Positions 43,740 to 52,831 of a stretch of DNA of 64,000 bases are shown here, piece after piece (the first letter of the stretch is position 1; each line of letters starts with the position of its first letter). Below the pieces are notes generated by a model. That model had not been told where the DNA came from and ran no database searches. It worked only from the letters and a program-made list of their open reading frames with translations. The position numbers and the translations under genes were made by a program. This DNA comes from Neptunicoccus cionae (GTDB lineage Bacteria > Pseudomonadota > Alphaproteobacteria > Rhodobacterales > Rhodobacteraceae), in NCBI RefSeq assembly GCF_002860325.1, contig NZ_PKOJ01000004.1, positions 1 through 64,000 on the forward strand. The letters run 5' to 3'.

Positions 43740-46700
43740 ATGTACGATTTAGCGGATTATCCCTCCTCACCGACTGTTTTGACTGTAGGAAGCACCTACA
43801 CAATAACATCTAAAGGCGCGGACCTCGGGGGCTGGTTTTCTTTTTGGGCCGAGTACGATTCTCTCTATACAATCATCGTTTCATCAAGTGATGAAACCTT
43901 GTCCAATGCCATCGGTTCGCTGGATGTCGAATCTACCTCCTTCGCCCCGATCGGAGTTAGCTGGCCAGCAGGCTCGGATACCTATGCCGGAGAAGGCGCG
44001 GTTCAAATTGCCGGTTATGACAGCGTCAATGCGGACTATTACACCCGTGTTACGCTGGAAACGGCTGCGGCCGACAGCTTCTACAGTTCGATCTTCGGTC
44101 CTGACGATTTATCCGGCTGGTATGTTGCACCGGTAGATGCTTTTGAACCGTATTACGGGGCGCGCACAATTGATCCGGACGCAACCTACACCTATCAGAT
44201 TTCCGTTGTCGAAGGCGACGGGACGGATTTCGTCGTGGATGACTGGGGTGATGATGTAGCCAGCGGCGGTCGCTTTGACAAAGAAGCAGCGGCATCACTG
44301 ACTTCGCCAGATCAGGTGATATCGGGGGTGATAGAGGAATCCGCTGACAAGGATGTGTTTAACATCACTTTAAGAGCCGGTTTTACCTATGACATCCATG
44401 TTGCTTCCGACGATGGCACGCTGATAGCGGACGGGTTGGACTTTATTGATGTCGATGTGAATCTGGCGAGCGGTCTCTGGCTGGGTTCGGGTCACTACGA
44501 TCCGACTAGCGGAACGGAATCAGGAGCTATCGCGACGGCCGGTCTCTCACTGGACTGGCAGGGAAGCTGGACACCGGGACAAGACGTGGAAGCGGCTATT
44601 ACCGTGCAGGGCGCGGTAAACCCTCTCACAGGGGAAAGGGACATTGGCGCTTATACCGTATGGGTTACGCCAGCGGATGATCGGGGCGGCAACGCGCTGA
44701 CGCCGGATGTAATCTTTCGCAACGACAAACAGGCAGGCGTCATTCAGGAACCTGATCCGGAATCGCTGATCAACCGATTTGGCGAGGAAGATTGGTACCG
44801 TATTGACGGCGGGGTGATAGAAGGCTTCACCTATGTGATCACCGCGAAATCCCTGTCAAAGGACATGTCCGCGCTGGATCTCAGTCTTTATCAGGACACT
44901 GGCGCATTGCGGGTAACACCTCGCAGGGATTTTCTGGTCTACGAGGCCGATGCAACCGAAGACATGCTGATCGCGGTGGAGGCGGGTTTTGACGATGAAT
45001 ACGGCGCGTATGAAATCGAGTTGGGACAGTATTCGGGCAAGGTGAAAATCTACGAAGGCACCGATGCCAAGGTCGTGACAGGCACAGGCGACAGCGATTT
45101 GGTGTTGCTTGATAAGGGCGATGACCGGGTCAACGGGCGTGGAGGAGACGATACAATATCGGGTGGCGCCGGTGACGATTTCCTGTCTGGCAAAGGCGGG
45201 CGGGACAGTATTTCAGGAGACGGCGGCAAAGACAGTATCGAAGGTGGCAATGGCAGCGACAGCCTTTCGGGCGGCGGCGGCAAGGATACCCTGTCCGGAC
45301 AGAAGGGAAGCGATATTCTGTTCGGCGGCGGCGGCAGTGACAAACTGTTCGGTGGAGGTGGCAGTGATAAGATCAGCGGCGGCGGCGGCAAGGACAAGCT
45401 GACAGGCGCAGCAGGTAAGGACACTCTTGATGGTGGTGCTGGCAACGACAGCCTGTTTGGTGGCGGCGGGAAAGACACCCTATTTGGCGGCGGCGGGAAA
45501 GACAGCCTTTCCGGAGGCAATGGCAGTGATCTGCTTGAAGGTGGCGGCGGCGCGGACAAGCTCGACGGGGGGGCAAAGGCCGATACCCTGAGCGGTGGCG
45601 CTGGCAATGACACACTGAGCGGCGGGGCAGGCTCGGATGTGCTGCGGGGCGATGCCGGTAAGGACTGGATAGAAGGCGGCAGCGGCGATGATCTGATTGA
45701 AGGCGACGTCGGGAATGATGTGTTGCTGGACGGTGCAGGTGATGACTCGCTGTTCGGTGGTGAAGGCAATGACAGTTTGCTTGGCGGAAACGGGTTTGAC
45801 GTGCTGTTTGGCGGCGACGGAGATGACCTGTTGATCTGGTCGTCGCACAAAAATTCTGCTGGCGGGACGTTCTACGGTGGCGACGGTGTTGATACAGCAC
45901 GCTTTTATGTGGACGCCGAACTGGCCGCATCTGCCGAGTTCCGTTCGGAGCTGGCGCAATATCAGCAACAGCTTTCCCTGAGCGCAGGGGCTGTCCCTTT
46001 CCGTTTTGAAACAATCGGCGTGACGCTGGCGGGAATTGAAGAAGCCAGTTTTCTTGTACAGGCCGATAAACTGACTGCATATGCGGATCAGGCTGCGCTT
46101 GATGCGTATCGTTCGGTTACAGGCAATGTGCTGGACAACGACGGATCGGAAAGCCCGTTTGACAGTTTGAAAATCGTGGCTGTGGCGGGCCAGAAAGCGT
46201 TGGTCGGTGCAGATGTCGCAACCGACTACGGGGTTTTGCGGCTCGAAGAAGACGGCAGCTATACCTACCAGTCAGAGTATTTTTCCCCTACAACCCAAGG
46301 ACTTGCGGCGGGGGAGGTTGCACGCGACCAACTGACTTACACAGTTGCTACCGCAACCGGCAAGGAAACCGCGACGCTAACCTTGGAAATTACCGGCACC
46401 AACGAATTCCCGACCTTTGAAGCAGTAACCTACGCTGCGGTCGAGGACGGGTCTGCTGTGACGATCGACTTGCGGGACCACGCTGATGATATTGACTCTG
46501 ACGATGACAGCACAACGCTGACCTATTCGGTATTCCGGCAACCCGCCGAAGGTTTGGTCTCTATTGACGGCACTTTCATGACCTTCGAACCCGGTGCCGA
46601 TTTCCAGGATCTTGGTGAAGGGGAAACCCGCGAAGTTTCGGCAAGCGTAATGATCAAGGACAGCCACGGTGAAAGCAATCTTGGCACCGTTACCTTCAAG

Positions 46701-48239
46701 GTTGAGGGTCGGGCAGATGTGATTGATCCCAAACAATACGGCTTCCGAATTGACGGCGTCGATCCTGATGATGGCGTCGGATATGCTCTCTCTTCTGCAG
46801 GTGACATAAACGGGGATGGTTTCGATGATATTGTCATTGGCGCCTATAAGTCAGATCCGGATGGTTCAAGTTCCGCCGGTTTGGCCTATGTTGTCTTCGG
46901 AACAGCCGACTCCCCCGCGGCGCCGGTTGATTTGTCGGCTCTCGACGGCATCAACGGATTCACTCTGAACGGTGCTGCCGCGGGTGATTTTTTCGGGTTC
47001 TCCGTGTCGGCTGCCGGTGATGTAAATGGCGACGGCATTGATGATTTCATGATCGGGGCTTACGGCGTTGATTTCGGTCGCCAGCTTGACGCCGGAACGA
47101 CCTATGTGGTCTTCGGGTCCACTTCGGGCTTTCCGGCCAATCTCGACCCGTCGGCGCTTGACGGAACAAATGGCTTCGCCGTTATCGGGAAGGGCTACGT
47201 CAATCATTCCGGATTTTCTGTTTCGGATGCCGGAGATGTTAACGGGGACGGATTTGCTGATATCCTGATTGGTGCCCCGAACAATGTGACTGGCAACAAG
47301 GCTTATGTGATCTACGGATCGGATACGGGGTTTGATGCCAGCCTCTATCCTGACGGGCTGGACGGGACACACGGCTTCGTGGTGTCTGACAGTGAGGACG
47401 GCAGCAAATTCGGCTATTCCGTCTCTGCCGCCGGAGATGTGAACGGTGACGGTATCGACGATATTATCATCGGCACGCCCTACTCTGATGAAGGCAGCTT
47501 CTTTAACGTTGGTAAAAGCTATGTCGTGTTTGGCACGGAAACAGCCCGCAGCAGCATTGATGTATCCGCGCTTGATGGAACAAACGGCTTTGAGATGTAC
47601 CGCGCCAACGGCACGAACCGCTTGCTTGGATCAGAGGTTTCATCTGCGGGGGACATGAACGGGGACGGCATTGATGACATGCTTGTTCTGGAATCCGACA
47701 GCCGCGGGTATGTGGTGTACGGCAGGACAGACCCTTTTAACGCCCGTGTGGATCTGGCCAGTCTGGATGCAGCGCAAGGATTCGAGTTGCATACGGGAAG
47801 CGTCAAAGAAGTCGCGTTCGTCGGGGCCTCTGCCGGTGATGTAAATAACGATGGTTTTGATGACATCCTGATCGGTGCGAGGGGGACTGAAGTGGATGGC
47901 GCGGCTTCTGCTGGCGAAACATACCTGATCTTCGGTCAGGCAGAGGGGTATGAGGATGTCCTTCGTTTGACCGATCTGGACGGGACAAACGGCTTTGTGT
48001 TCCATGGAATGGATGAATTCGATTTGACCGGAAGCGCGGTTTCTTCTGCTGACGTGAACGGTGACGGAATTGCCGATGTAATTATCGGGGCAACCGGCCA
48101 CAGTTCCGATCCGGGCAAGAGTTATGTCGTTTACGGCGGGGAAACAGCTCTGGCCGATTACGACGCGGCAGATGGGACACCTGATGGCCGCATTGCCCTG
48201 TCCTATCTCGGATCAGATCCTTTCGAGCTTTATGCCTAA
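43740..48239 (+). CDS. Large RTX protein with VCBS and FG-GAP repeats
   Basis: A 1499-residue secreted acidic protein. Residues 1-440 hold three beta-sandwich modules resembling bacterial pre-peptidase C-terminal domains (DQVISGVIEESADKDVFNI, ESLINRFGEEDWYRI). Residues about 445-700 are an unbroken run of RTX nonapeptides, many as GGGGKDxLxG or GGGGSDxLxG. A VCBS domain follows (about 780-890), then a cadherin-like domain (about 890-1000, YSVFRQPAEGLVSIDGTFM). Residues about 1001-1470 hold seven FG-GAP/integrin-alpha-like repeats of the form SxAGDVNGDGxDDxxIGA with calcium-binding Asp residues, each paired with a DGTNGF strand. There is no N-terminal signal; the end PFELYA suits type I secretion. 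An adhesin or surface-matrix role is inferred. No secretion genes are adjacent. Confidence 0.9.
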   Translation: MYDLADYPSSPTVLTVGSTYTITSKGADLGGWFSFWAEYDSLYTIIVSSSDETLSNAIGSLDVESTSFAPIGVSWPAGSDTYAGEGAVQIAGYDSVNADYYTRVTLETAAADSFYSSIFGPDDLSGWYVAPVDAFEPYYGARTIDPDATYTYQISVVEGDGTDFVVDDWGDDVASGGRFDKEAAASLTSPDQVISGVIEESADKDVFNITLRAGFTYDIHVASDDGTLIADGLDFIDVDVNLASGLWLGSGHYDPTSGTESGAIATAGLSLDWQGSWTPGQDVEAAITVQGAVNPLTGERDIGAYTVWVTPADDRGGNALTPDVIFRNDKQAGVIQEPDPESLINRFGEEDWYRIDGGVIEGFTYVITAKSLSKDMSALDLSLYQDTGALRVTPRRDFLVYEADATEDMLIAVEAGFDDEYGAYEIELGQYSGKVKIYEGTDAKVVTGTGDSDLVLLDKGDDRVNGRGGDDTISGGAGDDFLSGKGGRDSISGDGGKDSIEGGNGSDSLSGGGGKDTLSGQKGSDILFGGGGSDKLFGGGGSDKISGGGGKDKLTGAAGKDTLDGGAGNDSLFGGGGKDTLFGGGGKDSLSGGNGSDLLEGGGGADKLDGGAKADTLSGGAGNDTLSGGAGSDVLRGDAGKDWIEGGSGDDLIEGDVGNDVLLDGAGDDSLFGGEGNDSLLGGNGFDVLFGGDGDDLLIWSSHKNSAGGTFYGGDGVDTARFYVDAELAASAEFRSELAQYQQQLSLSAGAVPFRFETIGVTLAGIEEASFLVQADKLTAYADQAALDAYRSVTGNVLDNDGSESPFDSLKIVAVAGQKALVGADVATDYGVLRLEEDGSYTYQSEYFSPTTQGLAAGEVARDQLTYTVATATGKETATLTLEITGTNEFPTFEAVTYAAVEDGSAVTIDLRDHADDIDSDDDSTTLTYSVFRQPAEGLVSIDGTFMTFEPGADFQDLGEGETREVSASVMIKDSHGESNLGTVTFKVEGRADVIDPKQYGFRIDGVDPDDGVGYALSSAGDINGDGFDDIVIGAYKSDPDGSSSAGLAYVVFGTADSPAAPVDLSALDGINGFTLNGAAAGDFFGFSVSAAGDVNGDGIDDFMIGAYGVDFGRQLDAGTTYVVFGSTSGFPANLDPSALDGTNGFAVIGKGYVNHSGFSVSDAGDVNGDGFADILIGAPNNVTGNKAYVIYGSDTGFDASLYPDGLDGTHGFVVSDSEDGSKFGYSVSAAGDVNGDGIDDIIIGTPYSDEGSFFNVGKSYVVFGTETARSSIDVSALDGTNGFEMYRANGTNRLLGSEVSSAGDMNGDGIDDMLVLESDSRGYVVYGRTDPFNARVDLASLDAAQGFELHTGSVKEVAFVGASAGDVNNDGFDDILIGARGTEVDGAASAGETYLIFGQAEGYEDVLRLTDLDGTNGFVFHGMDEFDLTGSAVSSADVNGDGIADVIIGATGHSSDPGKSYVVYGGETALADYDAADGTPDGRIALSYLGSDPFELYA

Positions 48240-48309
48240 AACCTGACGAAGCGGGGGCAGTCTGCTTTCAAGTCTCACGAAGTTGAGAGTTTAAAAAAGG
48301 TGATCTTGC

Positions 48310-48330
48310 ATAGTAAGGCTTGCTTAATAT
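48310..48330. promoter_or_regulatory. Imperfect palindrome upstream of MarR-MFS pair
   Basis: ATAGTAAG (48310-48317) and CTTAATAT (48323-48330) form an inverted repeat with 7 of 8 arm positions matching and a 5-bp centre. It lies 32-52 bp upstream of the MarR start, near the expected promoter, and fits a MarR-dimer operator. Confidence 0.45.
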
Positions 48331-48361
48331 AAGTATGACTTTCAACAAACAGGTCCCGTGA

Positions 48362-48838
48362 ATGAAAAAACCTATCGACAGTGACAATTTTTCCTTCCTG
48401 CTGTTGGACGTGGCGAGGCTGTTGCGGGCGGATTTTGAACGGCGGGTCGCAGATGCTGCGCTTTGCGTGACACCGGGGGAAGCGCGGACGCTTGCGAATG
48501 TGGCGCGCTTCGGCCCGTTACGACAACATGATCTGGCCAATCTGACCGGCATTGGCCCGATGAGTGTGACAGGCATGATCGACAATCTGGAGAAAGCAGG
48601 ACTGGTGGAACGAACACCTGATCCTGACGACCGCAGGGCGAAGCAGGTTCAGATCACGAATAAAGCGCACGCTTTGCTGGAAGAACTGCACCGGATCGGA
48701 GAGGACGTTCGCGCAGTCTCTCGGGGTGGCCTTTCGGCTGACGAGTGGGACACCTTCCACCGCTTGTTGAAAACTGCGCGGGACAACCATTTAAGCGCGC
48801 ACCACAGTAGACGAAGCTCGGGAAAGACAGAGCCATGA
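48362..48838 (+). CDS. MarR-family regulator of MFS exporter
   Basis: A 158-residue MarR protein. The winged helix has VTPGEARTLANVARFGPLRQHDLANLTG, then SVTGMIDNLEKAGLVERTPDPDDRRAKQVQIT, the recognition helix and wing typical of the family. Its stop overlaps the exporter start by 4 bp, so the two form a regulator-pump pair in which the pumped compound probably relieves repression. The palindrome upstream is the likely site. Confidence 0.92.
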   Translation: MKKPIDSDNFSFLLLDVARLLRADFERRVADAALCVTPGEARTLANVARFGPLRQHDLANLTGIGPMSVTGMIDNLEKAGLVERTPDPDDRRAKQVQITNKAHALLEELHRIGEDVRAVSRGGLSADEWDTFHRLLKTARDNHLSAHHSRRSSGKTEP

Positions 48839-50133
48839 GTATTGCAGAGACTATTCACCCGCAAAAAACCGCCACGGACAGTCCTAAAATGTCTGCCCGC
48901 AGGGTAAGCCTGCTCGGGGCGCTGTTCATTGCAACCGGCCCTATTGCGATGGCACTTTACACGCCGGCCATGGCCGAGGTTGTCACGGCTTTCGGTACAA
49001 CGAACTCATTAGTAAAGATGACGTTGACGCTTTATTTTGCGGGGTTCGCCTCTGCGCAACTTATCGCGGGGCCGGTCTCGGATGCTTTGGGGCGGAGGCC
49101 GGTGATCATCGGGTTTATGGCCCTGTTTGTCGCGGCAAGCCTGCTGGCACTGGTGGCACCAACAATTGAAACACTAATCGCTGCACGTTTCATGCAGGGG
49201 GTCGGTGCCAGCGCGGGGGTTGCGATTTCGCGTGCCTTGATCCGCGATATGTTTGAAGGCGATGAGTCTTCCAAAATCATGAACCTGATGGGGATTATAC
49301 TGGCTGTTGCCCCGGCGATGGCCCCTGCCCTCGGGGGAGTGGCTGTTACCTATGCGGGGTGGCATTCGGTTTTCGGCTTGATGATGGTGTTTGGACTTGT
49401 CGTTATCACTCTGGCGGTGTCAAGCCTTGAGGAAACCATCGTGCCGGACCGCAGCCGCCTGAATTTGCGGGCGCTTGGCGGGTCTTATCTGACTCTTTTG
49501 TCCAACCGCCACTTTATGGCGACAACGCTGACCATCGCAGGTTCTATCGGTGCGATCTACGCGCTTGCCACCATCCTCCCGTTTATCCTGATGCAAAGGC
49601 TGGGGCTCAGTCCGACTGTATTCGGGCTGTGGATGTTGTCCCAGTCCGGCAGTTTCTTCATCGGCTCCCTGACAGTAAGGCGGTTAATGAAAAACCGGAG
49701 CGCTTACCGGCTTGTGACACCGGGTCTGGTTGTGATCATGGCTGGCAGCGCCATGATCCTGTCCCTGCTTTTCGCTGAAGTCTCCGTTCTCCGCGTTATG
49801 GTTCCGGTTGCTTTTTATACTTTTGGCATCGCCTTCGTTATGCCAGCAATGTCAACGGCTGCTTTGGCTCCGTTTCCCAAAATGGCGGGCGCGGCATCTT
49901 CGCTAATGGGCTTTTTCCAGATGGGTGCAGGGCTTTTCGTCGGTTCGCTTGCGGCGTTGTTCGCTGACCCTGTGATCGCTCTTTCGGTTCTGATTCCCGC
50001 AATGGGAACAGTCGCCAGCCTGTCCTATATCTTCTACCGGCGGAATCCCCATCTGGCGGAACCTGAACCGCGCAAGAATGCTATCAGCGGGCCGCCTGTT
50101 GGCCGGTCTTGGATGCCATCCCGTAAGGATTAG
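48835..50133 (+). CDS. MFS multidrug exporter (Bcr/CflA type)
   Basis: A 432-residue transporter with about 12 membrane segments. MALYTPAMAEVVTAFGTTNSL matches the first-helix motif of Bcr/CflA pumps, followed by AQLIAGPVSDALGRRPVIIGF and GVGASAGVAISRALIRDMFEGDESSK. It is a paralogue of the exporter at 21174 but clearly diverged. The C-terminal 30 residues are hydrophilic. It is translationally coupled to MarR and ends with a 4-bp overlap against the convergent amidohydrolase gene. Confidence 0.92.
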   Translation: MSIAETIHPQKTATDSPKMSARRVSLLGALFIATGPIAMALYTPAMAEVVTAFGTTNSLVKMTLTLYFAGFASAQLIAGPVSDALGRRPVIIGFMALFVAASLLALVAPTIETLIAARFMQGVGASAGVAISRALIRDMFEGDESSKIMNLMGIILAVAPAMAPALGGVAVTYAGWHSVFGLMMVFGLVVITLAVSSLEETIVPDRSRLNLRALGGSYLTLLSNRHFMATTLTIAGSIGAIYALATILPFILMQRLGLSPTVFGLWMLSQSGSFFIGSLTVRRLMKNRSAYRLVTPGLVVIMAGSAMILSLLFAEVSVLRVMVPVAFYTFGIAFVMPAMSTAALAPFPKMAGAASSLMGFFQMGAGLFVGSLAALFADPVIALSVLIPAMGTVASLSYIFYRRNPHLAEPEPRKNAISGPPVGRSWMPSRKD

Positions 50134-51176
50134 GAAGAGAGGGGCAAACGGGAGTTGCGGATTTTCTGTTCCCGAAGCGCCGCCAGTCGGTCCCATAAAT
50201 CCTGCGCGGTTTTCCACGCGATCTGTTGTTTTTCAGCGCTGCTTAGCCTTGCTGGTGCCAAAGCGTGACCATAAGGATCATCCTTGAAAATCGGATAATC
50301 CGATCCCAGCATCAAGCGGTCCGCGCCATACAACTGAACTGCCGCTTCCAATGCGCGTGGCCCGAGAGAAGCGCAATCATACCAAAGACGGCGCAGTCGA
50401 TCTGTCGGGAAAGGGTCATCCGGCGTCCGGTGCCGCGCAATGCTTTCAATGCGTTCAAAAACAAACGGCAAAGTGCCCCCCAAATTCACCACCTGAAAGC
50501 TGATATCGGGGAAAGCTTCCAGCATATCCGACAGGATCACCGTCAGGGCCACCTGCGACGCGCTTGATTGCAATTCGATCGCAGAAAGTCTGAATTGAAC
50601 GTTGTCTTGCGGTCGTGGCGGCAGCACTTGCCCGAGCTTCAGGCCGGGATGCAACATAATATGGCATCCATATTCGTTGGCGGCTTGCAGCAAGGGCCGC
50701 ATTTCTTCGGCTTCCGCAAGAGAGTTGAAATAGTTAGAGGGCAGAATGATGCCCGGCAAGCCGAGATCCCGCCGCACTCGGATCACTTCGGCGCAGGCAA
50801 GCTCCATGTCAGCCAGCGGCACGCCCGCAAGCCCGATCAATGCGCCCTTTGTGTCTTTGTTAAGCTGCGCCAAACCGGTGTTAAAGGTCGAGATTGTCTC
50901 TGCAATTTCAGCAGCGGGCAGCAGTTCGACCCCCAAAGCGCCGGGAAAGGTCAACAGGCGGTGGGTCAGTCCGGTGGCCCTCATCTGCTGCAACCCCACG
51001 CGGTAGTCGTGATAGTGTTCGGTGAATTCAAACTCGCCATTCATAGCAACCATCATCAGCCTGCCATCATCGGCGCGTCGCAAATAGGGCCGTTCGCTAC
51101 GGGACATCAGGGCTTCCACCAGCCCGCTCCCGTAGAAATGCGAATGCATATCTATGCGTTTGTCGATATTGCTCAT
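50130..51176 (-). CDS. ACMSD-like amidohydrolase/decarboxylase
   Basis: A 348-residue Amidohydro_2 family protein, the group of aminocarboxymuconate-semialdehyde and resorcylate decarboxylases. The metal motif is RIDMHSHFYG (HxH, near residues 6-15). Later landmarks are MLHPGLKLGQVLPP, LGGTLPFVFERIE and the Asp motif MLGSDYPIFKDDPYGHA. These zinc enzymes act on acidic ring-cleavage products or aromatic acids. The ATG at 51176 starts just before the metal site as in homologues; an upstream extension to 51260 is possible but not protein-like. It is adjacent to HutF and Rieske genes, which suggests aromatic or heteroaromatic catabolism. Confidence 0.85.
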   Translation of the reverse strand: MSNIDKRIDMHSHFYGSGLVEALMSRSERPYLRRADDGRLMMVAMNGEFEFTEHYHDYRVGLQQMRATGLTHRLLTFPGALGVELLPAAEIAETISTFNTGLAQLNKDTKGALIGLAGVPLADMELACAEVIRVRRDLGLPGIILPSNYFNSLAEAEEMRPLLQAANEYGCHIMLHPGLKLGQVLPPRPQDNVQFRLSAIELQSSASQVALTVILSDMLEAFPDISFQVVNLGGTLPFVFERIESIARHRTPDDPFPTDRLRRLWYDCASLGPRALEAAVQLYGADRLMLGSDYPIFKDDPYGHALAPARLSSAEKQQIAWKTAQDLWDRLAALREQKIRNSRLPLSS

Positions 51177-51393
51177 GTTTGGTCTGAAAATTCGTTGGCA
51201 ACTGTCATTTAAGCGAACGCCTTTAGATACGCTTTCTGTCTGTGCATACTCTTGTGGCACTTCGAATGCGTCAACGGTCTTCGCAAACTCGCCGGAGAAT
51301 TCGTGTTTGCCGGCAGGGGCGCTTGCCTCGCTTTCTTATTCTGGATGACCGAAGAATGCTGAAAACCCCTTCCTAAGGGCATTCTTATGTTTT

Positions 51394-51409
51394 ATATGTG
51401 CATACATAT
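51394..51409. promoter_or_regulatory. HutC-type palindrome upstream of hutF
   Basis: ATATGT-GCAT-ACATAT is a perfect 6-bp inverted repeat 20-35 bp upstream of the hutF start. Its A/T-rich TGT...ACA pattern resembles operators of HutC-like GntR repressors. The HutC-like protein encoded at 56469 is the obvious candidate binder. Confidence 0.5.
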
Positions 51410-51428
51410 TATTAACGGAGTCGCGTGG

Positions 51429-52787
51429 ATGATTTTTGCAAACCGAGCTTTGCTCCCGACCGGTTGGGTGGAAAACCTGCGCCTGACCCTGTCTGAGGGG
51501 CGGATTGAAACGATTGGTGTCTCGCAAACCGCCCGCGACGGAGATACGAGGGTGGATGTCCTTCTGCCCGCACTTGCAAACCTGCATTCTCACAGTTTTC
51601 AGCGGGCCATGGCGGGGATGACCGAATATCGCAAAGCCGGAAAAGACAGTTTCTGGACATGGCGCGATCTGATGTATCGGTTCACAAAAGAACTGTCACC
51701 GGATCAGATCGAAGCTATTGCCGCGCTTGTATTTATGGAAATGCAGGAAGCGGGCTATGCCAGTGTCGGAGAGTTTCACTATGTGCATCACCAGCCTGAT
51801 GGCACACCTTACGACGACCTCGCCGAACTGTCGGGGCGGATTGCCGCGGCCGTTGCGGAAACAGGCATTGGTCTGACACATCTTCCGGTTTTATACACTT
51901 ATGGCGGTGCCGGACAGGTGCCGCTGCAAGCCGGTCAGGCCCGCTTTGGCAACACGGTAGACCGTTACAACGACCTTGTGGAACGGGCACGTTATCTGCT
52001 TCGCTCGCTCCCCGCCGATTGTCAGGTCGGCATCGCACCCCATTCCCTTCGGGCCACCTGCCCCGAAGAACTGGGGGCGGTCTTACAGGATCATGGCAAA
52101 GGTCCGGTTCACATCCACATTGCAGAGCAACCCAAGGAAGTTGCCGATATTTTGCAATGGCTGGGCGCGCGTCCGGTAGAATGGTTGCTTGAAAATGTGG
52201 GTGTCTCCGACAAATGGTGCCTGATTCACGCAACTCACATGACCGAAGCCGAGACACGGGACATGGCCAGATCCGCTGCTGTCGCAGGTCTCTGTCCGAT
52301 CACAGAAGCTAATCTCGGCGATGGACCTTTCAATGGCCCGTCCTATCTGGCGCAGGGTGGGCGGTTCGGGATCGGTTCTGATTCCAATGTCCTGATTTCC
52401 CTTACAGAAGAAATTCGAACGCTCGAATACTCCCAAAGACTGCGGGATGTGGCCCGGAATGTCATGGTTGTTGGTGAAGGTTCTATTGGCGAAACGCTCT
52501 ATCGGGGGGCAGCCAGAGGTGGCGCGCAGGCATTGGGCCGTGGTACAGGTGAAATCGCCGTCGGGGAACTGGCGGATCTGATGGCTATAGACAGTACAGA
52601 CATTGCGCTTTGCGCTTTGCAGACCCATCAGCTTATCGACGGCCTCTGTTTTGCCGGACGGGACCGCGTTGTTACCGACGTCTGGTCGGCCGGGCGGCAT
52701 TCGGTCAGGGGCGGACAACATATCGGACGGGAACGGATTGTTGCGAACTACCGCACGGCTATGAAAAACCTGATGTCGGCGCTTTAA
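51429..52787 (+). CDS. hutF: Formimidoylglutamate deiminase
   Basis: A 452-residue amidohydrolase that converts N-formimidoyl-L-glutamate to N-formylglutamate and ammonia in the five-step histidine pathway. The N-terminal IFANRALLPTGWVENLRL, the metal motif LANLHSHSFQRAMAGM, the specific FWTWRDLMYRF, EFHYVHHQPDG, VHIHIAEQPKEV, LIHATHMTEAE, ITEANLGDGPF and FGIGSDSNVLIS all match HutF closely. The ATG at 51429 has GGAG (51417-51420) upstream. The other hut genes are not in the window, so this copy is either detached from the pathway or acts on a related imine. Confidence 0.92.
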   Translation: MIFANRALLPTGWVENLRLTLSEGRIETIGVSQTARDGDTRVDVLLPALANLHSHSFQRAMAGMTEYRKAGKDSFWTWRDLMYRFTKELSPDQIEAIAALVFMEMQEAGYASVGEFHYVHHQPDGTPYDDLAELSGRIAAAVAETGIGLTHLPVLYTYGGAGQVPLQAGQARFGNTVDRYNDLVERARYLLRSLPADCQVGIAPHSLRATCPEELGAVLQDHGKGPVHIHIAEQPKEVADILQWLGARPVEWLLENVGVSDKWCLIHATHMTEAETRDMARSAAVAGLCPITEANLGDGPFNGPSYLAQGGRFGIGSDSNVLISLTEEIRTLEYSQRLRDVARNVMVVGEGSIGETLYRGAARGGAQALGRGTGEIAVGELADLMAIDSTDIALCALQTHQLIDGLCFAGRDRVVTDVWSAGRHSVRGGQHIGRERIVANYRTAMKNLMSAL

Positions 52788-52831
52788 ATTGTGAAACAGG
52801 GTAACTGCCTGCCCATGTTCTCGCTTCGGGG

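Noticed and set aside
45120-45830. Short repeated units resembling an array
   Set aside because: These are 27-bp protein-level RTX repeats with varied third positions and no unique spacers, so not CRISPR.
45050-45850. Minus-strand Pro/Ser-rich 266-codon frame
   Set aside because: It is the reverse reading of the glycine-rich RTX repeats; Pro-rich antisense of GGxGxD codons is expected.
50568-51212. Plus-strand 214-codon frame
   Set aside because: It is antisense to the ACMSD-like amidohydrolase whose metal motifs are clear.
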